Of a stretch of 64,000 nucleotides of DNA, positions 26,463-35,153 are shown one piece after another (the first letter of the stretch is position 1; the number at the start of each line of letters is the position of its first letter). The translations under genes were made by a program, and so were the position numbers. The DNA comes from Pueribacillus sp041725775 (GTDB taxonomy: Bacteria > Bacillota > Bacilli > Bacillales > UBA6769): contig NZ_JBEUEL010000002.1 in the NCBI RefSeq assembly GCF_041725775.1, positions 1-64,000 of the forward strand. The letters run 5' to 3'. Under the pieces are notes generated by a model, which worked only from the letters and a program-made list of their open reading frames with translations, made no database searches and was not told the DNA's origin.

Positions 26463-27216
26463 TTTGATTTTCCTCAACGATTTCCAACAATTGTTTTTTT
26501 ATCTCAGCTAATTGTGTATGAATTGAAGCGTCAATCGTTCCGAATGAAGTTTCAATCATACAAGCATCTTCAACTAGCTCTTCGTTCGGATAAATGAAAA
26601 TATCAGTTGATTCATTTAAAGCAGCTTTTAATAACTTTTTATCGTTAAGGGTAAGTTTATATTTTGACGGATGTACGAATATTTTTATGTTGTCATGTTC
26701 TTTTACTTCTTTAACTGCTGCTTTTACGACATCTGTCCATTGCTCCGGCTGTTCTGTAAGCTGGTTTCCGACAATCTTTTCAGCTAATGCAATTGCAATA
26801 TTTATCATCATCGGCTCAGCTTCAGTGAGTTTCTTTACATATTCTTCTTGTGATAAATCAACGATTTGCCGTGCTTCTTGAATTAAATCACTCACCGATT
26901 GTTCGCCATCTTTTCTGCCGGCTTGATATCCTTCTTCATACCCTTTTATGCGAGCATCTTCTAATGCTGCAGTCATTTTCTCTTGTAGCGATTGTTCTTC
27001 TATTTCAGTTTTTTTCCGAATTTCCTCTTCTGCTTGTAAAATTAACTTGTTGGCTCTCTCTTTTGCTTTTTGAATCAACTCATTTTCAATTCGTTCGATT
27101 TTTCGTCTGTCGATTTCAGTGCTTTGCTCCTCTTCAAGAGGACGAACTGCAGCACGCAACGTAATGACCTTTGCTTCTTTTCTTTTTTCAGAAACAGATT
27201 TAATAACTTTAACCAA
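26455..27216 (-). CDS. fliH: Flagellar assembly protein FliH
   Basis: About 253 residues. The N-terminal part to about 110 is a charged coiled coil with Glu/Arg/Lys bias; the C-terminal half resembles the peripheral stalk delta subunit (ALAEKIVGNQL). It negatively regulates FliI and tethers it to the C-ring. The start is uncertain: TTG 27216 lies 11 bases after GGAGG, ATG 27225 only two bases after it. Either choice overlaps the end of fliG. Confidence 0.88.
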   Translation of the reverse strand: MVKVIKSVSEKRKEAKVITLRAAVRPLEEEQSTEIDRRKIERIENELIQKAKERANKLILQAEEEIRKKTEIEEQSLQEKMTAALEDARIKGYEEGYQAGRKDGEQSVSDLIQEARQIVDLSQEEYVKKLTEAEPMMINIAIALAEKIVGNQLTEQPEQWTDVVKAAVKEVKEHDNIKIFVHPSKYKLTLNDKKLLKAALNESTDIFIYPNEELVEDACMIETSFGTIDASIHTQLAEIKKQLLEIVEENQNE

Positions 27217-28222
27217 TGATGTCATCACCTCCACCACGTGCGATGACGATTTCTCCGGCTTCTTCTAATCGTCTAATCACTGCAACAATTCTCATCTGCG
27301 CTTCTTCAACATCCCTCAATCGAACAGGTCCCATATATTCAAGCTCGTCTTTGTAATTGTCAACCATTCGCTGTGACATATTGCTGTATATAACATCCTT
27401 TACTTCTTCACTAGATGCTTTTAATGCAAGTAACAAGTCATCGTTTTCGACTTCGCGAATCACTCTTTGAATTGCACGGCTGTCAAGCGTAACAATATCT
27501 TCAAAAATAAACATTCGTTTCTTAATTTCTTCTGCTAATTCAGGGTCTTGAATTTCAAGTGCATCTAAAATTGTTTTTTCTGTTGCACGATCTACACTAT
27601 TAAGCACTTCAACTACCGATTCGACACCACCAGTTTGAGTGTAATCTTGTGTGACCGTTGTCGACAGCTTTCTTTCAAGAATTTGTTCAACTTCATTAAT
27701 AATTTCAGGTGATGTTCGATCCATTGTTGCCATTCGTTTCGCAATATCGGCTTGGACTTCTTGCGGTAAATCGGACAATATCTGTCCGGATACCGCTGGA
27801 TCAAGATAAGAAAGTACAAGCGATATCGTTTGTGGATGCTCGTTTTGAATAAAGTTTAAGATTTGAGCAGGTTCAGCCTTTCGAGCAAAGTCAAAAGGTC
27901 TTACTTGCAATGTCTGTGTTAAGCGGTTAATAATATTCATTGCTTCATTTTTGCCTAATGCTTTTTCTAGCACTGTTTTTGCGTAGCCTATGCCACCTTG
28001 GGAAATATAATCTTGAGCGAGTGCAATTTGATGAAATTCTTCAATGACATTTTCTTTTAATTGTGAATCCACTTTACGAACACTTGTAATTTCAAGTGTC
28101 ATTTTTTCGATTTCTTCTTCTGTCAAATGTTTATAAACGTTTGCTGATACTTCCGGTCCTAGAGCAATTAATAAAATTGCCGCTTTCTGTCTCCCCGTTA
28201 ATCTTTTTTGTTTTATTGCCAT
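27209..28222 (-). CDS. fliG: Flagellar motor switch protein FliG
   Basis: 337 residues. N-terminal block LTGRQKAAILLIALGPEVSA binds FliF, the middle has the EHPQTISLVLSYLDP motif for FliM contact, and the C-terminal torque domain has the charged helix region IQRVIREVENDDLLLALK. Start ATG 28222 follows AAGGGG by eight bases. Located directly after fliF, its membrane partner. Confidence 0.97.
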   Translation of the reverse strand: MAIKQKRLTGRQKAAILLIALGPEVSANVYKHLTEEEIEKMTLEITSVRKVDSQLKENVIEEFHQIALAQDYISQGGIGYAKTVLEKALGKNEAMNIINRLTQTLQVRPFDFARKAEPAQILNFIQNEHPQTISLVLSYLDPAVSGQILSDLPQEVQADIAKRMATMDRTSPEIINEVEQILERKLSTTVTQDYTQTGGVESVVEVLNSVDRATEKTILDALEIQDPELAEEIKKRMFIFEDIVTLDSRAIQRVIREVENDDLLLALKASSEEVKDVIYSNMSQRMVDNYKDELEYMGPVRLRDVEEAQMRIVAVIRRLEEAGEIVIARGGGDDIIG

Positions 28223-28234
28223 TTGCACAACCCC

Positions 28235-29827
28235 TTACTCTTCGGACAACCAAGTTCTAAGAAGCTTTGCAAAATCTTCTGGCTTCTCGTTGGCAAGTTT
28301 TTCGATTTGTTTTAACCGCTTTTGTTCTTCTGTCGTTACGGATGTGTCGATGTCCGGAATTTCCTCTTCTTGTTCTGGAATTATTTCTTCTTCTGCCAAC
28401 TCTTCATATTCATCTTCTTCTTGCTTTCTGCGGAACAGTAAAATTGCAAGAACGATAATGATAACGAGCAATATTCCACCGACGATGTATAACCATAATG
28501 GTAAACCTGAATTTTCGTCAGATTGTAAATCAGGCTTTCCATAAAACGGCTGAGCAGAAACGTATATTTTCTCTGTAATGTCTTCGTCTTCAATCGGTGT
28601 TTCCGTATTTTTTGAAATCGAAGTCCTAACAATCGAGCTTAAAATATTTTCAATGTCATTGATCGTTTGCGGATCGAGCGATGTTGGCTCTTCTGGATCC
28701 GGAGGCTCAACCATAACTTGAATACCTAAGTCTTGGATTTTATAAGGACTTTCAACGATTTCTTTCCGGATACGATTAAACTCATTGTTGATCCGTTCTT
28801 CATCACGCTCATAATCTCCAGTTTGACCGCCAGCAATCGCCGGGTATTCCGGAATATCGGTTTCACCTGTCCCTGCAATGCCTTCTGCACCTGCTGCATC
28901 ACCATTAAACGATTCACGTATTCGTTCTACACTTACTTGTAAACCTTCCATGTTTTCTAAATCTACAGGTTCGACTAAATTTTCCTCACGATTTTCTTGT
29001 GTGAAATCAATATCAGCTGTTACCGAGGAAACAACTTTACCTGGTCCAATAATTGTCGAAAGCATCTGTTGAACTTGGCGTTGTAAATCACGTTCAATAT
29101 CTCGTTTTATTTTTCTCTGTTGTTCATACAGTGTATAACCGCTACTGTCAGTTTCAGAATTTACATCATAGTAGTTAAAAAATTGGTCCATAATAACAAT
29201 ATTTTCTTTAGGTAAATTTGGAATACTTTTCGATACTAAATTATAAAGAGCATTAATTTCTTTTTGATTAAGTTCCTTACCAGCGGCTAAATTTAAAACG
29301 ACAGATGCTGATGACGTTTGCTCGTCTTGTGCAACCCAAATTGATTCATTCGGAAGAGTAATCATCACGGTTGAATGATTAACGCCATCGATATTTTTTA
29401 TTAAATTCTCAAGCTCAGTTTGTACCGCACCTCGTTCAAGAACGTTGAATTCATTTTCGGTCATTCCAAATCCGGCATTTTCACTAAAAAAGGAGTAATC
29501 TATTTTTCCGCTTTTCGGAATACCTTCTGCAGCGAGTTCTACCTTTAGGCTGTTTACTGACTTTTCAGGTACTGATATCGTTCCATCATCAGAAACGATG
29601 GATGGAATACCACGACTATCTAATGTTGCCTTTATTTGCCCTGCTTCCTCGGGCGGCAAGTTTGAATAAAGAGGTGCGTAATCTGTTTTCGTTGTAAAAA
29701 AAGTAATGGTTATTATAAGTGCAAGGACAAGAACAGAGCTGCCTAAGATAATCATTTTTTGCGCAGATGTCCGTTCAGTCCAATATTCAATTAATTTATC
29801 TTTTATACGTTGTATTCTTTCTTTCAT
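28235..29827 (-). CDS. fliF: Flagellar MS-ring protein FliF
   Basis: 530 residues with two membrane helices, one near residues 23-45 and one near 440-460, flanking a large ring-building domain (APLYSNLPPEEAGQIKATLD). The C-terminal cytoplasmic tail (KRLKQIEKLANEKPEDFAKL) binds FliG. The region around 290-330 carries the beta-collar insertion. ATG 29827 preceded by GGGGGAAAAA is used; the frame runs 13 codons further. Confidence 0.95.
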   Translation of the reverse strand: MKERIQRIKDKLIEYWTERTSAQKMIILGSSVLVLALIITITFFTTKTDYAPLYSNLPPEEAGQIKATLDSRGIPSIVSDDGTISVPEKSVNSLKVELAAEGIPKSGKIDYSFFSENAGFGMTENEFNVLERGAVQTELENLIKNIDGVNHSTVMITLPNESIWVAQDEQTSSASVVLNLAAGKELNQKEINALYNLVSKSIPNLPKENIVIMDQFFNYYDVNSETDSSGYTLYEQQRKIKRDIERDLQRQVQQMLSTIIGPGKVVSSVTADIDFTQENREENLVEPVDLENMEGLQVSVERIRESFNGDAAGAEGIAGTGETDIPEYPAIAGGQTGDYERDEERINNEFNRIRKEIVESPYKIQDLGIQVMVEPPDPEEPTSLDPQTINDIENILSSIVRTSISKNTETPIEDEDITEKIYVSAQPFYGKPDLQSDENSGLPLWLYIVGGILLVIIIVLAILLFRRKQEEDEYEELAEEEIIPEQEEEIPDIDTSVTTEEQKRLKQIEKLANEKPEDFAKLLRTWLSEE

Positions 29828-29911
29828 TTTTTCCCCCAAGTTATGTAAAAAGCGTGAAACGGACATAGCGGAACACTCTTCATGCTAGAGAGTCCACACT
29901 TACCCACGTCA

Positions 29912-30217
29912 TTATAAAGGCATTCTCATTACCTCTTGATACGCTTCAATGATTTTGTTACGGACTTCAAGAGAAACTTGTAATGTAACCGCTGCTTTTT
30001 CAGCAGTGATCATCACATCATGAAGATTCGTAGTTTGTCCATTGATTAATTTCTCTGTCTCTCGATCAGAAGCAACTTGCGTGTCGTTCACTTTTTGAAC
30101 TGCATCATTAAGCATTTGTGAAAACTGTTGCTGTACTTTATGTGGTGTATTTCGATTTTCGGATAAAGATGCAACTTTTTGATTTGAGAACAGCGACGTT
30201 AGACCAACTTGTTCCAT
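29912..30217 (-). CDS. fliE: Flagellar hook-basal body protein FliE
   Basis: 101 residues. Family features are FSQMLNDAVQKVNDTQ, the central LHDVMITAEKAAVTLQ and the C-terminal KIIEAYQEVMRMPL. FliE joins the MS ring and export gate to the proximal rod. Good AAGGAGGTTG ribosome-binding site. Confidence 0.95.
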   Translation of the reverse strand: MEQVGLTSLFSNQKVASLSENRNTPHKVQQQFSQMLNDAVQKVNDTQVASDRETEKLINGQTTNLHDVMITAEKAAVTLQVSLEVRNKIIEAYQEVMRMPL

Positions 30218-30229
30218 TTTTCAACCTCC

Positions 30230-30685
30230 TTACCTCCCAATTTCAAGAGCCTTCATTAACATACCTTTCGAAGCATTCAACACTGTGACATTTGCCTCAT
30301 ATGAACGTGAGGCACTCATCATATCAACCATTTCTTTTAGCAAATCAACATTAGGTAATTGAACATATCCATCTTCATTCGCATCAGGATGTTCTGGTTG
30401 ATAAACTAATTTGAACGGAGTTTCATCGTCTACGATGCTTGTCGCTTTCACTCCTAAGCTAACAGGTCTTTTTGCTAGCTCCTTTTTCAGAACATGATTA
30501 AATTGATATTTGTTGCCATCAGATTTTAAAGAAACCATTTTTCTTTGATAAGGTAACCATTCCCCGTTAACGTATCTTCCTCTTGTTGAGTCGACATTTG
30601 CAATGTTTGAAGAAGCAACATCCATACGTAAACGCTGCGCAGTTAATCCTGAGGCAGAAATGTTCATGCTATTAAAGATAGACAT
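30230..30685 (-). CDS. flgC: Flagellar basal-body rod protein FlgC
   Basis: 151 residues. The N-terminus MSIFNSMNISASGLTAQRLR with IANVDSTRG and the C-terminus VDLLKEMVDMMSASRSYEAN form the coiled-coil ends shared by rod, hook and filament proteins. Follows flgB by two bases. Confidence 0.96.
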   Translation of the reverse strand: MSIFNSMNISASGLTAQRLRMDVASSNIANVDSTRGRYVNGEWLPYQRKMVSLKSDGNKYQFNHVLKKELAKRPVSLGVKATSIVDDETPFKLVYQPEHPDANEDGYVQLPNVDLLKEMVDMMSASRSYEANVTVLNASKGMLMKALEIGR

Positions 30686-30687
30686 CC

Positions 30688-31083
30688 TTATTTTCCTCCT
30701 CGAGCAACAGTTTTCAATGTATTGAATTTTCCGTTAAGTCGATCGATTAAAGCGTTATATAAAATTTGGTTTTCTGCTAACAATGCCATTTCGCGATCGA
30801 TGTCTACATTGTTGCCGTTATTGTTCATCGTTGTATGATTTTTTGTTTTAATGCTATAGTCCATAGGACCTTCACTGCTATGTTTAAAATTTAAATGTTT
30901 GCTATTCGTTTTTTTCGCCTCGAAAGCAATCGCCTTAGATAGTTCATGTTTAAAAATAACTTGTTTTGATTTGTAATGAGGTGTATCAACATTTGCGATG
31001 TTATCAGAAATGACGTCTTGGCGAGCGGCGGTAGCATTTAACGCACTTTCTAAAGCATTCATTGTCGAATTGAAAAGTTGCAT
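30688..31083 (-). CDS. flgB: Flagellar basal-body rod protein FlgB
   Basis: 131 residues. Signature SALNATAARQDVISDNIAN and the block ANVDTPHYKSKQVIFK are typical. It is the first gene of the fla/che supercluster; the operon promoter must lie in the 282-base gap upstream, after the codY terminator. Confidence 0.96.
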   Translation of the reverse strand: MQLFNSTMNALESALNATAARQDVISDNIANVDTPHYKSKQVIFKHELSKAIAFEAKKTNSKHLNFKHSSEGPMDYSIKTKNHTTMNNNGNNVDIDREMALLAENQILYNALIDRLNGKFNTLKTVARGGK

Positions 31084-31225
31084 AGTAACCCCCTTCTCTT
31101 AACATGACATTTTAACTAGTGACATTTTTGATAAAACATTAGCTCCATTACAATAATCACTAAAATCCGTCGTTCTTACTCGAATAAAGTAAAACACGCA
31201 TGAGTTTTGTCGTATTACGTAACCT

Positions 31226-31231
31226 ATTATA
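31226..31231 (-). promoter_or_regulatory. Candidate -10 box of the fla/che operon promoter
   Basis: A perfect TATAAT reads on the minus strand 143 bases upstream of flgB and downstream of the codY terminator. The -35 region is poor (GTCCAT at 17 bases). I found no convincing SigD-type TAAA/GCCGATAT pair and no clear CodY box, although CodY and SigD act at this place in B. subtilis. Confidence 0.45.
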
Positions 31232-31310
31232 CTAAATCATGTTACCAAATGGACATAGGGCTTTCCTTCTATTTTTACAAATAAAAGCATTTTTACCTAC
31301 TTTTGTAACA

Positions 31311-31349
31311 AAAAAGACATTCCATCCTATTCAGATGAAATGTCTTTTT
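31311..31349 (-). terminator. Intrinsic terminator after codY
   Basis: AAAAAGACATTNCATC pairs with GATGNAATGTCTTTTT across a short loop and ends in T6 on the minus strand. It lies 17 bases past the codY stop and separates the xerC-hslVU-codY operon from fla/che. Confidence 0.85.
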
Positions 31350-31365
31350 ACCTATTTATTAAATT

Positions 31366-32139
31366 TTATGAGCGTAATTTTTCAAGTTCAACTAAAAATT
31401 TATCATTTAATACTTTAATGTAAGTTCCCTTCATACCAAGGGATCGTGATTCAATCACTCCAGCACTTTCTAATTTTCTCAATGCATTGACAATGACTGA
31501 ACGAGTAATTCCTACTCGATCGGCTATTTTGCTCGCTACAAGCAATCCTTCTTTTCCGTCTAACTCATCAAAAATGTGTTCAATGGCTTCAAGTTCACTA
31601 TAAGATAACGAGCTAATTGCCATTTGAACAACTGCTTTATTACGAGCTTCTTCTTCAATTTCCTCTGCTTTTTCATGTAGAATTTCCATTCCGACGACCG
31701 TCGCTCCATACTCCGCTAACACTAGTTCTTCTTCTGAAAATTGTTTGTCAAATCTTGATAATATAAGAGTTCCTAATCTTTCACCACCACCGACAATTGG
31801 TACGATTGTCGTTAAACCTGTTTTAAATAGATCTTTATTTTCAACAGGAAACGCTGTTAATTCATTGTTTATATCTATATTTGCTGATGTTTCAGTAATC
31901 GTAAATAACTTTTCGGTGTAATCAGCAGGAAATTGTCTTTCTTCATAGATTTTATTCATTCTTTCGTTGTCAATCTCTTGTCTAATCGCAATTCCTAACA
32001 ATTTTCCTCTTCTGCTCAACACATAAATATTCGCTTCAATTACGTCGCGTAGTGTTTCTGCCATTTCTCTGAAGTTTACTGGACCTGCTACCTTTTGCAG
32101 CATTGAATTAATTTTTCTGGATTTTTCTAAAAGACTCAT
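31366..32139 (-). CDS. codY: GTP- and branched-chain-amino-acid-sensing repressor CodY
   Basis: Global repressor of early stationary-phase genes. 257 residues: N-terminal GAF ligand-binding domain (1-155, including FREMAETLRDVIEANIYVLS) that senses Ile, Leu and Val, a linker helix, and a winged helix-turn-helix at about 203-245 (ASKIADRVGITRSVIVNALR). Last gene of xerC-hslV-hslU-codY, the classical B. subtilis order. In B. subtilis it represses the adjacent fla/che operon. Confidence 0.97.
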   Translation of the reverse strand: MSLLEKSRKINSMLQKVAGPVNFREMAETLRDVIEANIYVLSRRGKLLGIAIRQEIDNERMNKIYEERQFPADYTEKLFTITETSANIDINNELTAFPVENKDLFKTGLTTIVPIVGGGERLGTLILSRFDKQFSEEELVLAEYGATVVGMEILHEKAEEIEEEARNKAVVQMAISSLSYSELEAIEHIFDELDGKEGLLVASKIADRVGITRSVIVNALRKLESAGVIESRSLGMKGTYIKVLNDKFLVELEKLRS

Positions 32140-32154
32140 GTTACTCCTCCTAAA

Positions 32155-33552
32155 TTATAGTATAAATTGACTTAAATCTTTGTTTTTTGCGATGGAATCT
32201 AATTTCTCTTCTACATACTCTGGTGTAATCTTTATTTTTTCTAAATTTATATCAGGTGCTTCGAAAGACAAATCCTCTAAAAGTTTTTCTAGAATCGTAT
32301 GCAATCTTCTCGCACCGATATTATCCGTTTCTTGATTAACTTGATAAGCGAGTGAAGCTAATTTTTGAATAGCTTCGTCAGAAAATTCAATTTCTATACC
32401 TTCTGTTTCTAATAATGCTGAATATTGTTTAATTAAAGCATTATTAGGCTCCGTTAAAATTTGTACGAAGTTTTCAACACTTAACTTTTCTAATTCTACA
32501 CGGATCGGGAATCGCCCTTGTAATTCAGGGATTAAATCTGAAGGCTTCGCAATATGAAATGCACCCGCAGCAATAAACAAAATATGATCCGTTTTTATTG
32601 GTCCATATTTTGTCATCACAGTTGATCCTTCAACAATTGGTAAAATATCGCGTTGAACGCCTTCTCTTGAAACATCGATGGATTGTTCGCTTTTACCGGC
32701 AATTTTGTCAATTTCATCTATAAATATAATTCCCGATTCTTCAGTCTTTGAAACCGCCTCTTGCGTCACTTCATCCATATCAATAAGTTTTGCGGCTTCA
32801 TCTTGAATTAATATTTTTCTCGCTTCAGAAACAGGAAGTCTTCTTTTTTTCGTTTTTTTAGGTACGAGGTGACTAAATAGGTCTTGCATATTTACCCCCA
32901 TTTGCTCCATTCCAGAACCTTGGAATAGATCAAACATTTGATTTGATTGTTCAGTCACTTCAACGACAACGATTTCATCTTCAAGTTTTCCATTCTCCAA
33001 TTGCTGTGCGATTTGTTTTTTTCGATCATATTGACTTTGATCCTCGTTACCACTTTCATTTTGATCAGTATCTGTGTTTCCTGCTCCACCGAAAAACATT
33101 TCGATCGGATTTTTATATTGTTGCTGCTTTTTCTTTGATGGAACGAGCAATTCGACGAGACGTTTGTTTGCATTTTCTTTTGCACGTTCTTTTACTTCGT
33201 TCATTTTCTCTTCTTTTACGAGGCGAACAGCTACTTCGGCAAGATCTCTTACCATTGATTCAACATCGCGTCCAACATAACCAACTTCAGTAAATTTTGT
33301 TGCTTCAACTTTAACAAAAGGTGCATTTACAAGTTTTGCCAACCGACGTGCAATTTCTGTTTTTCCAACACCAGTTGGACCAATCATTAATATATTTTTT
33401 GGTACGATTTCCTCTTTTAATTTATTATCAAGTTTATTTCTCCGATATCGATTGCGCAAAGCAACAGCCACCGATCTTTTTGCCTGATTTTGTCCTACAA
33501 TATATTGATCAAGCTTATTCACTATTTCTCTCGGTGTTAAATGGGCAGTCAA
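32155..33552 (-). CDS. hslU: ATP-dependent protease ATPase subunit HslU (ClpY)
   Basis: 465 residues, AAA+ unfoldase partner of HslV. LTPREIVNKLDQYIVGQ opens the protein, Walker A GPTGVGKT is at 58-65, the variable I domain spans about 110-230 with a Gln/Asn-rich stretch, Walker B is IIFIDEIDKI, and sensor and arginine-finger blocks follow (GRFPIRVEL, DNIGARRLHT). Start TTG 33552 lies seven bases after GGAGG; the TTG at 33570 overlaps the ribosome-binding site. Confidence 0.95.
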   Translation of the reverse strand: MTAHLTPREIVNKLDQYIVGQNQAKRSVAVALRNRYRRNKLDNKLKEEIVPKNILMIGPTGVGKTEIARRLAKLVNAPFVKVEATKFTEVGYVGRDVESMVRDLAEVAVRLVKEEKMNEVKERAKENANKRLVELLVPSKKKQQQYKNPIEMFFGGAGNTDTDQNESGNEDQSQYDRKKQIAQQLENGKLEDEIVVVEVTEQSNQMFDLFQGSGMEQMGVNMQDLFSHLVPKKTKKRRLPVSEARKILIQDEAAKLIDMDEVTQEAVSKTEESGIIFIDEIDKIAGKSEQSIDVSREGVQRDILPIVEGSTVMTKYGPIKTDHILFIAAGAFHIAKPSDLIPELQGRFPIRVELEKLSVENFVQILTEPNNALIKQYSALLETEGIEIEFSDEAIQKLASLAYQVNQETDNIGARRLHTILEKLLEDLSFEAPDINLEKIKITPEYVEEKLDSIAKNKDLSQFIL

Positions 33553-33584
33553 AAGAAACCCTCCAATCAACGACAGTTCGTTTT

Positions 33585-34127
33585 TTAATCTAGCTCTTCT
33601 ATGATGATCTGATCATTTGTGTAAACACAAATTTCGCTCGCAATTTGTAATGCTGCTAAAGCAATTTCTTTCGCTGACAGATGATTTGCATGTTTCTTTA
33701 ATGCTTTTCCAGCCGCAAACGCATAATTCCCACCAGAGCCAATGGCTAATATGTCATCATCTGGTTCAATTACTTCTCCTGTTCCTGATATTAACAGCAT
33801 CTCGGATTGATTCATAACAATTAACATCGCTTCAAGTTTTCGAAGGATTTTATCGCTTCTCCATTCTTTCGCTAACTCAACAGCGGCTCTCACGAGGTTA
33901 CCATTAAACTCTTCGAGCTTCGCTTCAAACTTTTCGAACAGTGTAAATGCATCTGCGACAGAACCAGCAAAACCCGCAATCACTTTACCGTGATAAAGTT
34001 TGCGAACCTTTCTAGCGGTATGTTTCATTACAACAGAATTACCGAAAGTTACTTGACCATCACCTGACATTGCTGCTTTTCCATCATGCTGAATCGCAAA
34101 GATCGTTGTCGCGTGGAACTGATCCAA
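33585..34127 (-). CDS. hslV: ATP-dependent protease peptidase subunit HslV (ClpQ/CodW)
   Basis: 180 residues, N-terminal nucleophile hydrolase with AAMSGDGQVTFG, VMKHTARKVRKL and GFAGSVADAFTL. The start is TTG 34127, six bases after GGGGGG. The N-terminus reads MDQFHATTIFAIQ: residue 2 is Asp, not the Ser reported as nucleophile for B. subtilis CodW, while Thr7 and Thr8 align with the catalytic Thr1 position of other HslV proteins. Active-site maturation is therefore open. Confidence 0.94.
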   Translation of the reverse strand: MDQFHATTIFAIQHDGKAAMSGDGQVTFGNSVVMKHTARKVRKLYHGKVIAGFAGSVADAFTLFEKFEAKLEEFNGNLVRAAVELAKEWRSDKILRKLEAMLIVMNQSEMLLISGTGEVIEPDDDILAIGSGGNYAFAAGKALKKHANHLSAKEIALAALQIASEICVYTNDQIIIEELD

Positions 34128-34189
34128 ATCTGTCCCCCCTTTCCAAGTATGTAAATGTGTGAGTTAAGACTGTTCGACGTGCAAAAAAC

Positions 34190-35095
34190 TTATGCTCGAG
34201 GATGATAGGTGTTATAAACGTCGCGAAGTGTTTCTTTTGTAACATGTGTATAAATTTGTGTTGAAGACAATTGAGCGTGACCGAGTAACTCCTGAACAGA
34301 GCGCAGGTCAGCTCCGGCATTTAACAAATGTGTGGCAAAAGTATGACGAAGAACATGAGGACTAATGTTTTTATGTAAGCTCGCTTTGTCTACAATTTGT
34401 TTTACAATTGTACGGACACTTCTTGAGGAAAGCCTAGTCCCTTTATAATTAAGGAATAGGGCTTCTGCTTCGTTGCTTTTATTTTTGCTCAGCAAACGCA
34501 TTCTCCCATCTTGAATGTATGTCTTTAACGCATCAATTGCAAATGATCCTATAGGAATGTATCTTTCCCTATTTCCTTTACCAGAGACGAGAACGTGCTC
34601 AAGGGAAAAATCAAGATCATGAACATCTAAAGAAACACATTCACTAACTCGTATGCCAGTTGCATATAGCAATTCAAGAATGGCTTGGTTTCTTTGTCCG
34701 AGCGGTGTCGATACATCTAAAACACGAAACAAAGCGGCTACCTCTTCTTCGTATAAAAAATTTGGTAGCCGATGCTCCTTCTTTGGTAATGCTGTGGATT
34801 GAAAAGGGTTACGATCTACCTTTTTTTCCACGATTAAAAATCGATAAAAACTTCTTAATGAAGAAATCATACGCGTAACGGTGTTACGAGCAAATCCGCG
34901 TTCATGCAACTCAGTTAAAAAAAGTCGTACATCTGCATAGTTTACTGAAGCGAACTGACTAATTCCTTCTTTTTTTAAAAAAATGCAAAACTCAGCTAAA
35001 TCGCTTTTGTAGTTGATGATTGTATTTTCAGTATAATGTTTTTCTACTTTTAAATAAGTTATAAACGAATTTACGCTATCACTTTGCAACACCAT
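34190..35095 (-). CDS. xerC: Tyrosine recombinase XerC (CodV)
   Basis: Resolves chromosome dimers at dif together with XerD. About 301 residues: an N-terminal SAM-like DNA-binding domain and a catalytic domain with Arg in ATGIRVSE, Lys in VSGKGNRE, HVLRHTFATHLL, LLGHAQLSSTQIYTH and the nucleophilic Tyr in it. Start is ATG 35095 or GTG 35092; both are very close to the GAGGTGA site, which itself abuts the poly-T of a hairpin after trmFO. Confidence 0.94.
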   Translation of the reverse strand: MVLQSDSVNSFITYLKVEKHYTENTIINYKSDLAEFCIFLKKEGISQFASVNYADVRLFLTELHERGFARNTVTRMISSLRSFYRFLIVEKKVDRNPFQSTALPKKEHRLPNFLYEEEVAALFRVLDVSTPLGQRNQAILELLYATGIRVSECVSLDVHDLDFSLEHVLVSGKGNRERYIPIGSFAIDALKTYIQDGRMRLLSKNKSNEAEALFLNYKGTRLSSRSVRTIVKQIVDKASLHKNISPHVLRHTFATHLLNAGADLRSVQELLGHAQLSSTQIYTHVTKETLRDVYNTYHPRA

Positions 35096-35104
35096 TTTCA
35101 CCTC

Positions 35105-35135
35105 AAAAACCTCTAGTATCTTACCATACTAGAGG
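35105..35135 (-). terminator. Terminator-like hairpin between trmFO and xerC
   Basis: Perfect 10-bp stem CCTCTAGTAT/ATACTAGAGG with a six-base loop, followed by T5 on the minus strand. The xerC ribosome-binding site begins one base after the T run, so no promoter fits between terminator and gene. Confidence 0.8.
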
Positions 35136-35153
35136 CTGTAATACAAGGGTTAT

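Noticed and set aside
31084..31310. SigD promoter or CodY box upstream of flgB
   Set aside because: I looked for TAAA-N15-GCCGATAT and AATTTTCWGAAAATT and found no match good enough to list.
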